Source of the DNA: Anaerolineales bacterium
GTDB lineage: Bacteria; Chloroflexota; Anaerolineae; 4572-78; J111
Direction: 5' to 3'
Length of the DNA stretch: 64,000 nt
Assembly: GCA_015075185.1 (NCBI GenBank)
Contig: JABTUW010000004.1
Location: 372,001-436,000 of the forward strand
In this document: positions 33,213-42,013 of the stretch, piece after piece
Position numbering within the stretch: the stretch's first letter is position 1
Layout: every line of letters starts with the position of its first letter
Notes under the pieces: model-generated
What the model was told of the DNA's origin: nothing
Database searches by the model: none
What the model saw: only the letters and a program-made list of their open reading frames with translations
Translations under genes and position numbers: made by a program

Positions 33213-34439
33213 TTAAGGGTCTGCGGGAACCAGGCGTTTAGCTATCAGCCACTGGGCAATCAATTTTCCGGCCAGTTGATTGCCGGGTACATTCCAGTGA
33301 CTATCAATGTGGCCATATAACACTCCACCCCCGCCTTTCAAATAATCCACAAAAGCGGGCTGCAAATCCAGCAGCGCTATGTTTCTGGCAGCCATCAACT
33401 CCGTCAACTTTTGGTTGGGTAATTGTGGATTACCGTTCTTCAACTCCGGATATTTGGCCTCAAGCTCTTTCTGAAAAGCGGGGTCTATCTCATCATAAAT
33501 TGCTTCTTTTAGGGGGACAATGACCAGGGCAAACTCTGCGCCGGCCTCATTCGCTTCATTGGCCAGATGGGTGTAGATCCCCTCCGTTATCCGATAAGCA
33601 GCAGCCAGCGTTGGGTCAGAGGAGCCTTCGAGCCAGGGGGAGAAGTTATGGGTATATTTTATCCTGAGTTGACGTTTCACCAGCCAGGGTTCCAGGCGTT
33701 GATAGAGCCGCGAGTTGAAATAGACCCGGTTCAGCATGCTGGCAAATCCCTTTTTAAGGGGAGAACAATTTCCCAGTGTTGGCGACAGACCCGGCGCTGA
33801 AAACCAGGGTTCAGGGTCAAACTCGTCGCGGCATATTGTAAAATAGGGCGCATAACAGTTGGTACCGTCGAAGGTCATGCGATGATCCGGCAAAATATCC
33901 ATTAAATCGTTGGCCGGATACCAATAGCCTAGAATGAGGTCGGGTTTATAATATTTACCCTCGGTGCGGAAATACATAAATTCCTGAGCGGGTCCCCAGG
34001 CGATTGAACCGGCGCTGATAACTTCGAATCTGAGGGGAGGCGGAGCGGTTTCGTTAAGAAATTCTTCAAGGACCTGGTGGCTCGTCTCGGCTTCTTCAAC
34101 CTGGCGCGCCTCGACAAAAGAGTCGCCCATCACCAGAATTCTAAAAACATTGTCCCCCTTCTCAAGTGAATGTTCCCCATCATGCATGCCGGCTGAATTT
34201 TTGCGAACTTTGTGGATATACCCTTCCGTGTTGACGATGGCCGTATCATTTCGTTTACCCCGCCATCCTACTAGCCGGTCGCACTCCCACAGGGTGCCAT
34301 TGTCCTCGATATAAGGACGGCCCGGCAACTGCCTGGCTGCAAATTCAGCCAGCAGCAGGGCCAGTACCAGCCCCAATAAAATGAGACTGCTTTTACTTCC
34401 TATTGAAACGATGGGGTGGTCCTGGCGGTTTGTCGGCAT
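33213..34439 (-). CDS. Membrane-anchored SGNH/GDSL-hydrolase-like protein
   Basis: A 408-residue protein with one N-terminal membrane segment (about residues 18-34) and the rest probably outside the cell. The catalytic block I serine is in VMGDSFVEA (Ser107), and the C-terminal block is GHIDSHWNVPGN (Asp379, His381), the DxHWN form seen in AlgX/AlgJ-like acyl-transferring or deacetylating SGNH proteins. It may modify a surface polysaccharide or lipid. It converges with the gntR gene and is followed on the minus strand by nothing related, so context does not help. Confidence 0.75.
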   Translation of the reverse strand: MPTNRQDHPIVSIGSKSSLILLGLVLALLLAEFAARQLPGRPYIEDNGTLWECDRLVGWRGKRNDTAIVNTEGYIHKVRKNSAGMHDGEHSLEKGDNVFRILVMGDSFVEARQVEEAETSHQVLEEFLNETAPPPLRFEVISAGSIAWGPAQEFMYFRTEGKYYKPDLILGYWYPANDLMDILPDHRMTFDGTNCYAPYFTICRDEFDPEPWFSAPGLSPTLGNCSPLKKGFASMLNRVYFNSRLYQRLEPWLVKRQLRIKYTHNFSPWLEGSSDPTLAAAYRITEGIYTHLANEANEAGAEFALVIVPLKEAIYDEIDPAFQKELEAKYPELKNGNPQLPNQKLTELMAARNIALLDLQPAFVDYLKGGGGVLYGHIDSHWNVPGNQLAGKLIAQWLIAKRLVPADP

Positions 34440-34443
34440 GGAG

Positions 34444-34896
34444 CTACTTTTGCCGGCTGTATGTTCCCATCAGCTCAGCTTGAGCCAGGGTATGCCGCTC
34501 TATGGCTTTCAATAGGTGTGCCTTGCTGTTTCCAGCAGCTCGATCGAGGGTTGTATTTAGAGCGTAAAGTTTGAAAAAATAACGATGCGTACCTCTTGGC
34601 GGGCAAGGACCCCCATACTCAAAGCGGCCCCAACTGTTTTTACCCGTCTGGCTTCCCTGGGGCAAGGCGGACTTTTCCGCCAGTTCCCGCAAGTCGGCGG
34701 GCAGGTTGAACAGCAGCCAATGGACCCAGTCACCGGCCGGGGCGTCGGGATCATCCATGATGAGGGCAAAACTTTGCGTGTCATTAGGCGTGTCATGCCA
34801 CTGCAACGGCGGCGAGATGTCCTGGCCGTCACAGGTATATTTGGCCGGAATTGGCTGTCCGGGAGCAAAAGCAGGACTTGTTAGTTCAAAAGCCAT
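34444..34896 (-). CDS. YbhB/YbcL family (Raf kinase inhibitor-like) protein
   Basis: A 150-residue cytoplasmic protein. ATG 34896 is chosen because AGGAGGT lies just upstream; the frame is open further but without signs of coding. PEBP-family motifs are present: KYTCDGQDISPPLQW, ALIMDDPDAPAGDWVHWLLFNLP, YGGPCPPRGTHRYFFKLYAL. The family binds phospholipid or phosphate-like ligands; its bacterial role is not known. It follows the Nudix gene by 13 bp and precedes the SGNH gene by 4 bp, so the three are likely co-transcribed. Confidence 0.92.
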   Translation of the reverse strand: MAFELTSPAFAPGQPIPAKYTCDGQDISPPLQWHDTPNDTQSFALIMDDPDAPAGDWVHWLLFNLPADLRELAEKSALPQGSQTGKNSWGRFEYGGPCPPRGTHRYFFKLYALNTTLDRAAGNSKAHLLKAIERHTLAQAELMGTYSRQK

Positions 34897-34909
34897 CGTT
34901 TGACCTCCT

Positions 34910-35458
34910 TCAGGTTTGCTTGTGCCCATTCCGCAGCAGGGCCAGAACTTTATGAGCTGACTTAAAAGCAATCTGGTGGGGCAGGGCGTCGAGATCGAAC
35001 CAGTGTAAATGCGCGGCATCGCTGCCGGCGCGGGCTTCACCACCGGCGACAGTAGCAGTATAGAAGATGTTGAGCGTCGGATCGCCGGTGGTTTCGTAAA
35101 CATCCATAAAAATGCCGAGCAATTCGCCGAGTTGAACCTGGAGACCGGTTTCTTCAAGAATTTCGCGCACCGCCCCAATCTCCGGGTGTTCGCCTGGTTC
35201 CAGAAAGCCGCCGGGGATGTCCCAGTAACCTTTAAATGGCTCTATAGCGCGCCTGATCAGCAGCAACTTATTTTGATCCACCACCAAGACCCCCGCGCAT
35301 GGTTTGGAATTTTGATAAAAGACAAAGCCACAGTCACTACAGGTAAGCCGTTCGTGCTGGTCAATAAGCTGAACTCCCAGCCGATTGCCGCATTTGGGAC
35401 AAAACGAGTATTTCATAACGCGTGACTCTGCCATACTTGGCCCAATCGCGCAAATCAT
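34910..35458 (-). CDS. Nudix hydrolase with N-terminal zinc ribbon
   Basis: A 182-residue protein (or about 168-174 if it starts at a later Met; no clear SD decides). A zinc ribbon, CPKCG...CSDCG, is followed by the Nudix domain with the box GGFLEPGEHPEIGAVREILEETGL, complete in all catalytic positions. Nudix enzymes cleave nucleoside diphosphates linked to another group; zinc-ribbon members include NADH pyrophosphatase-like proteins, but this one is shorter and its substrate is open. Confidence 0.88.
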   Translation of the reverse strand: MICAIGPSMAESRVMKYSFCPKCGNRLGVQLIDQHERLTCSDCGFVFYQNSKPCAGVLVVDQNKLLLIRRAIEPFKGYWDIPGGFLEPGEHPEIGAVREILEETGLQVQLGELLGIFMDVYETTGDPTLNIFYTATVAGGEARAGSDAAHLHWFDLDALPHQIAFKSAHKVLALLRNGHKQT

Positions 35459-35489
35459 TTAAATACAAAGATGCATGGGATATGTTGGA

Positions 35490-35657
35490 AGGAGGGAAGA
35501 TCGGAAGGCTGGAAATGTATCAATCTTCCGGCCTTCCAAATCTCGTAGAGGCTCAATGGTGAGGTTCCCAGGAAGGCAAAGAGTTTAGGAATGGCAATCA
35601 AATAACTTGAACAACAATCTTGTTCCCACGCTTCGCGTCAGTTTGGGAACAAGATTG
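35490..35657. repeat. Two intergenic hairpins downstream of the PLP enzyme gene
   Basis: A ggaaggctggaa word repeat (35490-35545, same family as 759-840) is followed by a 14-bp perfect inverted repeat, CAATCTTGTTCCCA (35615-35628) with 35644-35657. The second can end the minus-strand PLP operon. No gene is seen in 35459-35687. Confidence 0.65.
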
Positions 35658-35687
35658 CTCAAGTAATTAAATCCGCAATCCTTAGCT

Positions 35688-37154
35688 CTACAGTTCCTTG
35701 AGTAATCCGGTTTCGGCGTTGAATTCTTCAATCAGGGTGTCAATCTGCTCGGCGTGAGTAGGGATGTCGCTCCAATAGCTGTCATCATACCACTGGGCCT
35801 GGATTTCCTCGAAGGTTTTACCCTGCTGCTCAACCCAGGTGTAGTACTTCAAATTGTGGACCCGCTTGCGTTCGTAGTAGGTCAGTTCTTGTATGTAATC
35901 AAGCGTCACGCCCATCAGGTATTGGTGGTAGGCGGCAGCGGCATCCAGTTCACTGAACTGGCCACGCTCCTGGGTCAGTTCTTGCAGGCGGCTCCCATAC
36001 ATCTCCATCGAGTCAGTCAAAACGGTCAAAACAATGTCGTGCTCGCCCAATTCGTAATATTTGGCGAACTTGATGGCCGAGAGCAGGTTGCTTACCCCGG
36101 AGATGCCGGCCCAGGAGAGCTTGTTTATCAAATCTTCGGTAACGCCCCGGCCGGCCAGATATTTTTTACCCGCCGGTTCATTGAACAGGCGGATCAGGCT
36201 GATGGTCGCCTCGTCGTCAATCGCCACGACCATGTCGGTGTTTTTGACATTGTGAATCCAGGGGACGTGCTTATCGCCGATACCCTCGATGCGGTGCGCG
36301 CCAAAGCCGTTGTTGAGCAGGGTGGGACATTGCAGGGCTTCGCTGGCGACAATTTTGCTGGCCGGGAAGCGGCTTTTCAAAAAGTCGCCGCTGGCGATGG
36401 TCCCGGCGGAGCCGGTCGCCGACATGAAGCCGCGATAGGTATCTTTGGGCCCCATGACCTGCTCCAGCACTTCGAGCAGGGCCGGGCCGGTCACCTCGTG
36501 GTGCCAGAGGTAGTTGCCGAACTCTTCGAACTGGTTGAAAATCATTAAATCCTGGCCGGATTGGCGCAGTTCCCAGCATTTGTCAAAAATTTCTTTGACG
36601 TTGCTTTCGCTGCCGGGCGTTTTGATAATTTCCCCGGCTACCGAGGCCAGCCAGTTGAATCGCTCCTGGCTCATTCCTTCGGGCAGAATAGCGATGGACT
36701 CGCAGGCCAGCAGGGCCGAATCATACGCGCCGCCCCGGCAGTAGTTGCCGGTTGAGGGCCAGACTGCTTTTTGGCTGGTCGGGTCGAATTGGCCCGTCAC
36801 CAGGCGCGGGACGAGGCAGCCAAAGGCCGCGCCGACTTTGTGCGCCCCGGTCGGAAACCATTTACCGACAGGAGCCAGAATCCGGGCCTCGACGCCGGTC
36901 AGAGCTTTGGGAAATTCGATAAAGTTGACCGGGCCAAAGCCGCCGCCGGGGGTTGGCTCGTTGTGCCAGGTGATGCGGAACAGGTTCAGCGGGTTGAGAT
37001 CCCACAATCCCACTTTTTTTAACTGGGCCGTGATGGCTGGCGGAATCAATTTCGGATTGCGCTGCTGTTTGAGGGTGGGGATAATAATTTTTTGCTCCCG
37101 CGCTCGCTGCAGGCTCCGGGCGAGACGGTCAGGGTAGACGGTTAAATCTATCAT
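35688..37154 (-). CDS. Fold-type II PLP-dependent enzyme (cysteine synthase/tryptophan synthase beta-like)
   Basis: A 488-residue protein from ATG 37154, which has AAAGGAC upstream. PTGAHKVGAAFG contains the PLP lysine (Lys106), STGNYCRGG is the phosphate/substrate loop, and SATGSAGTIASGDFLKSRFP lies in the large domain. It is longer than cysteine synthase and has an extra C-terminal part of about 120 residues. In the E. coli yge-type clusters the PLP enzyme is YgeX (2,3-diaminopropionate ammonia-lyase); this protein sits with the YgeW and YgeY homologs, so an ammonia-lyase on an intermediate of ureide or carbamoyl-amino-acid breakdown is a fair guess, not shown. Confidence 0.8.
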   Translation of the reverse strand: MIDLTVYPDRLARSLQRAREQKIIIPTLKQQRNPKLIPPAITAQLKKVGLWDLNPLNLFRITWHNEPTPGGGFGPVNFIEFPKALTGVEARILAPVGKWFPTGAHKVGAAFGCLVPRLVTGQFDPTSQKAVWPSTGNYCRGGAYDSALLACESIAILPEGMSQERFNWLASVAGEIIKTPGSESNVKEIFDKCWELRQSGQDLMIFNQFEEFGNYLWHHEVTGPALLEVLEQVMGPKDTYRGFMSATGSAGTIASGDFLKSRFPASKIVASEALQCPTLLNNGFGAHRIEGIGDKHVPWIHNVKNTDMVVAIDDEATISLIRLFNEPAGKKYLAGRGVTEDLINKLSWAGISGVSNLLSAIKFAKYYELGEHDIVLTVLTDSMEMYGSRLQELTQERGQFSELDAAAAYHQYLMGVTLDYIQELTYYERKRVHNLKYYTWVEQQGKTFEEIQAQWYDDSYWSDIPTHAEQIDTLIEEFNAETGLLKEL

Positions 37155-37187
37155 GGTTTTGTCCTTTCTAATTGGCAACTGCTCAGG

Positions 37188-37250
37188 CATGTCATTTCGA
37201 CCGAAGGGAGAAATCCCCCATGCCTATGGCCTCGAAATGCCATTGGTCCT
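37188..37250. repeat. Word-repeat (catgtcatttcgacc family), partial copy
   Basis: Contains catgtcatttcgaccgaaggg and ctcgaaatgcc, an imperfect version of the element at 43642-43738. It fills the gap between two PLP-enzyme genes. Confidence 0.55.
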
Positions 37251-37262
37251 GAGTAGTAACAT

Positions 37263-38522
37263 TCACAATTCTTCTTCGATAACTTGTTTGAGATTATCCA
37301 AAGTGGGTGCGACCCGGTGGGCTTGTGTACCAACCAGATCAACTGCTTTCATGGCGCTGGCAACATCTTTCAGGCCGTTGCCGGTGTTGATCACCACAAT
37401 TCGCTCGTCGGAAGCGACCAGCCCTTGGTTGATCGCCTTGACCAGCCCGGCAAAGGCGGCTGCCCCGGCGGGTTCGGCAAAGACGCCGCAGCCGCGAGCC
37501 AGGGCCGGAATGGCGGCCAGAATTTCCTCATCGGTCACGGTCAGATAAGCTCCGTTTGTCTCGGTCACAGCAGCCAGGGCTTTGATCCGGTCGCGGGGCA
37601 GACCAGCGCTGATGCTGTCGGCGATGGTCTGGGCGGTGATAGGCGGCTTGGTGAGAACATCTTCGCCGCTGCGCCAGGCCTGGTACAGGTAGGCGCTGCC
37701 CTCGGCCTGAATGCCCATCAATCTAGGCATGCGGTCAATCCAGCCCAAGGCCAGCAAATCCTTTAGCCCTTTGTGCACCCCGCCGATGATACAGCCATCG
37801 CCCACACTCACAAAAATCTGGTCGGGCGCTTGCCAGCCCAGTTGCTCGCAGATTTCAAAGCTGACCGTTTTCTTGCCCTCGCTCATGTAGGGGTTGTAGC
37901 CCGTGTTGCGGTTGTACCAGCCATAAGTTTGGGCGGCTTGCATGCACAATTCAAAGGCATTGTCATAGGTGCCTTTGACCAGCATCACCGTCGAGCCGAA
38001 GGTTAGCAATTGGGCAACCTTGGCCTGGGGGGCAGTTTCAGGCACAAAGATGACGTTGGGCTGTTTGACGCTGGCGCACAGGCCGCTCAAGGCAGCCGCT
38101 GCATTGCCGGTGCTGGCCGTGGTGATCACCTGCGCCCCCTTCTCTTGCGCCTTGACCACAGCGATGGCGCTGGCCCGATCCTTGAAGGAGGCCGTCGGCA
38201 GGCGGCCATCGTCTTTAACCCACAGATGTTTCAGGCCCAGCTCAGCAGCCAGGCGGTCAGTCTGGTAGAGGGGCGTCCAGCCGACGGTCAAGGGAGGCAC
38301 AGCCGCGTCGGGTTCAATCGGCAGCAGGGGTTTGTAGCGCCAGATGGTGGTCTCGGTCGAGCGGCGCAGGTCGTCCCGGCTGAACCGCTGGCCGATGCGC
38401 TCATAATCGTACTGCACGTCAACAATGCCCTCGTCGCCGTGATCGGGGCAGACGTAGTCAATTTCGTCGGTGCGGTAAGTTTTGCCGCAGATCAAACATT
38501 TAAGGTGGAGAATGTGATCCAT
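37263..38522 (-). CDS. Threonine synthase-like PLP enzyme
   Basis: A 419-residue fold-type II enzyme with an N-terminal zinc-ribbon-like segment (Cys9, Cys12, Cys25, His28). PLP lysine Lys114 is in TASFKDRAS, and STGNAAAALSGL is the phosphate loop. The length and architecture fit threonine synthase, but clustering with carbamate kinase and YgeW-type genes argues for a catabolic role on a related amino acid. No SD is seen; the start lies next to a word-repeat hairpin. Confidence 0.85.
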   Translation of the reverse strand: MDHILHLKCLICGKTYRTDEIDYVCPDHGDEGIVDVQYDYERIGQRFSRDDLRRSTETTIWRYKPLLPIEPDAAVPPLTVGWTPLYQTDRLAAELGLKHLWVKDDGRLPTASFKDRASAIAVVKAQEKGAQVITTASTGNAAAALSGLCASVKQPNVIFVPETAPQAKVAQLLTFGSTVMLVKGTYDNAFELCMQAAQTYGWYNRNTGYNPYMSEGKKTVSFEICEQLGWQAPDQIFVSVGDGCIIGGVHKGLKDLLALGWIDRMPRLMGIQAEGSAYLYQAWRSGEDVLTKPPITAQTIADSISAGLPRDRIKALAAVTETNGAYLTVTDEEILAAIPALARGCGVFAEPAGAAAFAGLVKAINQGLVASDERIVVINTGNGLKDVASAMKAVDLVGTQAHRVAPTLDNLKQVIEEEL

Positions 38523-38612
38523 AGATTTTAGATTTTAGCTTTTGGATTTACGATTGTAGGCCGCGGTTTATCCCCAATCGTAAATCTTCAATCGTAAATC
38601 GTAAATTATTTA
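38521..38612. repeat. Word-repeat hairpin (gattttagattt / ttacgattg)
   Basis: ATTTACGATTG (38546-38556) pairs perfectly with CAATCGTAAAT (38575-38585). The words match those at 8709-8757 and 60384-60462. Confidence 0.7.
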
Positions 38613-39550
38613 GTAATGCGAGTTCCGGTTTTGCCAGCGAGCGCTCTTTCCAGATTTTCGGGGTTGGTGATGATGGCTTCCTTGCCGCCACGCTCCAGAA
38701 AGTTGACCACCGCTTGAATTTTGGGGGCCATGCTGCCTTTGGCAAAGTGACCGCCTGCGGCCAGATATTCCTTAGCCTGGGCCAGGGTCAGGTGGTCGAG
38801 CCACTGCTGGTTAGGCTTACCGTAATTGAGGGCTACTTTTTCGACGGCCGTGCTAATGATAAACAAATCCGCGCCAATGCTACTTGCGAGCAAGGATGAG
38901 GCATAATCCTTGTCAATCACGGCGGCGATGCCCTTCAGATTACCGTTCTCGTCGGCTACGACCGGGATACCGCCGCCGCCAACTGCAATTACAATCACGC
39001 CTGCCGCAATCAATTGTTTAATCACCCCCTCTTCGACAATGCGCATCGGCAGTGGGGAAGGCACAACCCGCCGCCAACCGCGCCCGGCGTCCTCGACGAC
39101 ATCCCAGCCTTCCTGGCGGCGGCGCTCGGCCTGGGCCTGGTCCATAAAGGAGCCGATAGGTTTGGCGGGATTTTGGAAGGCAGGGTCATCCCGGCTGACC
39201 TCTACCTGGGTCACAATCGTAGCGACCTGCTTGTTGATGCCCATCTGGTGGAAAAAGTTATACAAATTTTGCTGCAAGGCATAGCCAATCGCGCCCTGGC
39301 TGTCGGCGCCGCAGGCATCTAGCGGTACTTCGTGCAGTTCGTGGGCGGCCAGTTCGGAGCGTCGCAGGATAAAGCCGACCTGCGGCCCGTTGCCATGCCC
39401 AATCACCACGTTCCAACCATCTTTAATCATCGCAGCGATGTGGGCGCAGGTTTCTTTGGCTGCCTGATACTGGTCCTCGACGCTGCGATGCTGCTCATCT
39501 TTAATCAGTGAATTGCCCCCAATAGCAATAACGGCGACTTTGCTGGTCAT
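38606..39550 (-). CDS. arcC: Carbamate kinase
   Basis: A 314-residue amino-acid-kinase-fold enzyme with the carbamate-kinase landmarks VIAIGGNSLI, VIGHGNGPQVGF, the specific insertion around LDACGADSQGAIGYALQQ, VIAVGGGGIPV and HFAKGSMAPKIQA. It makes ATP and carbamate (to ammonia and CO2) from carbamoyl phosphate and ADP. With the carbamoyltransferase 90 bp upstream it would harvest energy from a carbamoylated substrate, as in fermentative purine or ureide breakdown. AGGAG precedes the ATG. Confidence 0.95.
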   Translation of the reverse strand: MTSKVAVIAIGGNSLIKDEQHRSVEDQYQAAKETCAHIAAMIKDGWNVVIGHGNGPQVGFILRRSELAAHELHEVPLDACGADSQGAIGYALQQNLYNFFHQMGINKQVATIVTQVEVSRDDPAFQNPAKPIGSFMDQAQAERRRQEGWDVVEDAGRGWRRVVPSPLPMRIVEEGVIKQLIAAGVIVIAVGGGGIPVVADENGNLKGIAAVIDKDYASSLLASSIGADLFIISTAVEKVALNYGKPNQQWLDHLTLAQAKEYLAAGGHFAKGSMAPKIQAVVNFLERGGKEAIITNPENLERALAGKTGTRITK

Positions 39551-39562
39551 TAATCTCTCCTG

Positions 39563-39645
39563 TTAATGGATTAGGGAGTAGGTAGTAGGGAGTAAGGGGG
39601 AATTTTTCCCCCCTAATCCTTACTCCTTACTTCCTACTTCTTAGC
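39563..39645. repeat. Word-repeat hairpin (gggagtaggtagtagggagtaagg family)
   Basis: Left half repeats gggagtaggtagtagggagtaaggggg; right half is the complement, cccccctaatccttactccttacttcctac. The loop is AATTTTT. The family returns at 41940-42010. Confidence 0.75.
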
Positions 39646-40618
39646 TCATGGTAAGCGCCATGACGGCTTTTTGCACGTGCAGCCGATTTTCGGCTTCATC
39701 ATAGACCACCGAATTCGGGCCATCAATCACCCCGTCGGTTACTTCAATGTTGCGGTCGGCGGGCAGGCAGTGCATGTAAATGGCATCGGGTTTGGCCAGG
39801 GCCATGCGGCGCTCGTCGGTGATCCAGCTTGAGTATTTTCGACCAATTTCGACACTCTCTTGCACGTCCTCGGTCGTCATCCAGCAGCCCCAGCTCTTGG
39901 GGTAAACCACGTCGGCGTCTTTGAAGCCGGCGTCCATGTCATCCATCACTTCAAAGCTGCCGTTATGCTTGCGGGCGTTATCCTTGGCCTGCTGGACAAT
40001 GTCGGGCATCAGTTTGAACTCCGGCGGGTGGACCAGGCGGACGTTCATGCCGTAGCGGGTCATCAGCAGGATCAGGCTTTGGGGCACGCTGAGCGGTTTT
40101 TGGTAGCTGCTGGCGTAGGCATAGCTGACGGCGATAGTTTTGCCGCGCGGGTCGCCCTTTTTCTCGATAATGGTCATCAAGTCGGCCAGAATTTGGAAGG
40201 GATGGTAAACGTCACACTGCATGTTCAACACGGGGACGCGGCTGGCCTCGGCGACTTCACGGATGTACTTGTTGCCAAAGCCCCAGTCGCACTGGCGGAT
40301 GGCAATGCCGTCGAAGTAGCGGCCAAAAATCTCGCCGATTTCTTTGGCCGTGTCGCCGTGACTGATCTGGGTGGTATCGCTGTCAATAAACGCGCCATGA
40401 CCGCCTAATTGGGCAATGCCCGCCTCGAAGCTGGCCCGGGTGCGAGTGCTGCTGAAGAAAAAGAGCATGGCCAGGGCTTTGTCGCGCAGGTAGGCATGGT
40501 CGCGACCAACGGCGCGGGCGCGTTTCAGGTCCATGGCCAGATCCATAATCGTGTCCACTTCGTCGCGGGTCCATTCTTGGGTCGTGATCAGGTCATGACC
40601 GCGTAGATGCGTTTGCAT
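39641..40618 (-). CDS. ygeW: Knotted carbamoyltransferase, YgeW family
   Basis: A 325-residue transcarbamylase. The carbamoyl-phosphate motif is SSTRTRASFEAG (about residues 55-66), with the second-domain motif MHCLPADRNIEVTDGV. The central VSYAYASSYQKPLSVPQSL and VVYPKSWGCW segments match the YgeW/knotted subgroup rather than ornithine transcarbamylase. It would transfer or release a carbamoyl group from an amino-acid-like or ureide substrate to give carbamoyl phosphate. In enterobacteria this gene goes with ygeX, ygeY and a carbamate kinase, as here. AAAGGAG precedes the ATG. Confidence 0.9.
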   Translation of the reverse strand: MQTHLRGHDLITTQEWTRDEVDTIMDLAMDLKRARAVGRDHAYLRDKALAMLFFFSSTRTRASFEAGIAQLGGHGAFIDSDTTQISHGDTAKEIGEIFGRYFDGIAIRQCDWGFGNKYIREVAEASRVPVLNMQCDVYHPFQILADLMTIIEKKGDPRGKTIAVSYAYASSYQKPLSVPQSLILLMTRYGMNVRLVHPPEFKLMPDIVQQAKDNARKHNGSFEVMDDMDAGFKDADVVYPKSWGCWMTTEDVQESVEIGRKYSSWITDERRMALAKPDAIYMHCLPADRNIEVTDGVIDGPNSVVYDEAENRLHVQKAVMALTMS

Positions 40619-40649
40619 AGTTAGGTCTCCTTTATTGTGTGTCTTATTT

Positions 40650-40705
40650 TATGGGAGGCTAAGGCTAAGAAAATGATTACTCAGCCTCAGCCTTAGACTC
40701 AGCCC
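40650..40705. repeat. Word-repeat hairpin (aggctaaggctaag / cagcctcagccttag)
   Basis: ggaggctaaggctaag on the left can pair with ctcagcctcagccttagactcagcc on the right, between ygeY and ygeW. Confidence 0.6.
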
Positions 40706-41916
40706 TGCTTCAACATTGCCGGCAGCAGGGCATAGAACTCCGTCGCCTTGACCACATCCTCCAGCGAGACACTGTCTTCGGTGGTGTGGGCGGTGACTTC
40801 GTCGCCGGGGCCAAAGCCGATGGAGGGAATGCCGGCTTTACCGGCCCAATAGATGCCGTTGGTGCTGAAGTTCCACTTGCCGCTGGGAGCTTCGGGCAGA
40901 CCGATGGCCTGGCGGGTCTTTTGCCCGGCGACGACGAGCGGGTGATTCTCCTCAAAAGCCCAGGCCGGGAAGTATTTGTCTACAGGGAAAACAAAGCCGG
41001 TGTAACTTGGCTCATCGTAGAACAGCTCTTCCAGCTTGATTTTGTCTTTCTGGTCGGCGGGAATGAGGGCTTCCAGTTGGGCTTTGACGCTCTCCTTGCT
41101 CTCGCCAAAGGTCATGCGCCGGTCAATAAAGATGGTACATTCATCCGGCACAGCGTTGATGGAAGGGGTGCTGACCTTCATATCGCTGACGGTAATTTTG
41201 CCGTGGCCCAGAAATTCGTGGTCGCCCAACGCCGGTTCCAGGTTGCTGATGGCCTCGATGATGGGTAGCATCTTGTAGATGGCATTATCGCCGAGGTGGT
41301 TGGAGGCGGCGTGGGCGCTTTTGCCTTTGGCCGTAATTTTCATCTCCAGCCGGCCCTTATGGCCGCGATAGACCTGCATCCGGGTCGGCTCGCCGATGAC
41401 CACGAAATCGGGCTTGACCTTGGGATCGGCCTCGGCAAAGCTGTGGGGGGCAATGCCGTCGCACCACTCTTCCATGTTGCCGAAGTAGTAGAGGGTGTGC
41501 TCATCGGGGGAGAAGAGTTCGAGGTCGCGGGCCAGGGCGATCCCGTAGACCATGCCGGGGGTCGAGCCTTTTTCATCGCACGCGCCGCGGGCATAGAAAA
41601 TGCCGTCCTCAATTTTACCCTGGAACGGGTCCCACTGCCAGGCGGCCGGATCGCCGACGCCGACGGTGTCAATGTGGCTGTCGTAGACGATGACGGTGGG
41701 ACCGTGGCCAACCCGGCCAAAGATGTTGCCCATCTTGTCGAAGCGAACTTCGTCAAAACCAAGTTTGCGCATCTCCTCAGCTATCCGCTCGCCGACCGGG
41801 CCAATCTGGCTGTCCATACTGGGGATGGCGCAGATGTCGCGCAAGAACTGGATAATCGTTTCGCGCCGTTGTTCGACTTCGTCGTGTAATTTTTGGGTGA
41901 GGGTAGAGTTAATCAT
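40699..41916 (-). CDS. ygeY: YgeY-family M20 metallohydrolase
   Basis: A 405-residue M20 peptidase/deacylase-like enzyme. Metal ligands are visible in VYDSHIDTVGVGD (His, Asp) and ARGACDEKGS (Asp), with NMEEWCDG and GEPTRMQVYRGHKGRLEM as further site residues. YgeY has been annotated as a selenium-metabolism-linked hydrolase and occurs with YgeW and carbamate kinase. It probably hydrolyses an N-acyl or carbamoyl amino acid in the same pathway. AAAGGA precedes the ATG. Confidence 0.9.
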   Translation of the reverse strand: MINSTLTQKLHDEVEQRRETIIQFLRDICAIPSMDSQIGPVGERIAEEMRKLGFDEVRFDKMGNIFGRVGHGPTVIVYDSHIDTVGVGDPAAWQWDPFQGKIEDGIFYARGACDEKGSTPGMVYGIALARDLELFSPDEHTLYYFGNMEEWCDGIAPHSFAEADPKVKPDFVVIGEPTRMQVYRGHKGRLEMKITAKGKSAHAASNHLGDNAIYKMLPIIEAISNLEPALGDHEFLGHGKITVSDMKVSTPSINAVPDECTIFIDRRMTFGESKESVKAQLEALIPADQKDKIKLEELFYDEPSYTGFVFPVDKYFPAWAFEENHPLVVAGQKTRQAIGLPEAPSGKWNFSTNGIYWAGKAGIPSIGFGPGDEVTAHTTEDSVSLEDVVKATEFYALLPAMLKQG

Positions 41917-41937
41917 AGAATTTTATCCTTTCAATAA

Positions 41938-42012
41938 TAAGGGAGTAGGTAGTAGGGAGTAAGGAGTAAAAGATATATCCCCTACTTCCTACTCCTTACT
42001 CCCTACTCCTTT
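41938..42012. repeat. Word-repeat hairpin (gggagtaggtagtagggagtaagg family)
   Basis: Second copy of the element at 39563-39645: gggagtaggtagtagggagtaaggag is followed by cctacttcctactccttactccctactcc around an AT-rich loop. Confidence 0.75.
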
Positions 42013-42013
42013 T

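Noticed and set aside
39563..42012. CRISPR-like arrays suggested by repeated words such as gggagtaggtagtagg
   Set aside because: The words are degenerate, directly adjacent without spacers, and form a single hairpin per gap; no cas genes are present.
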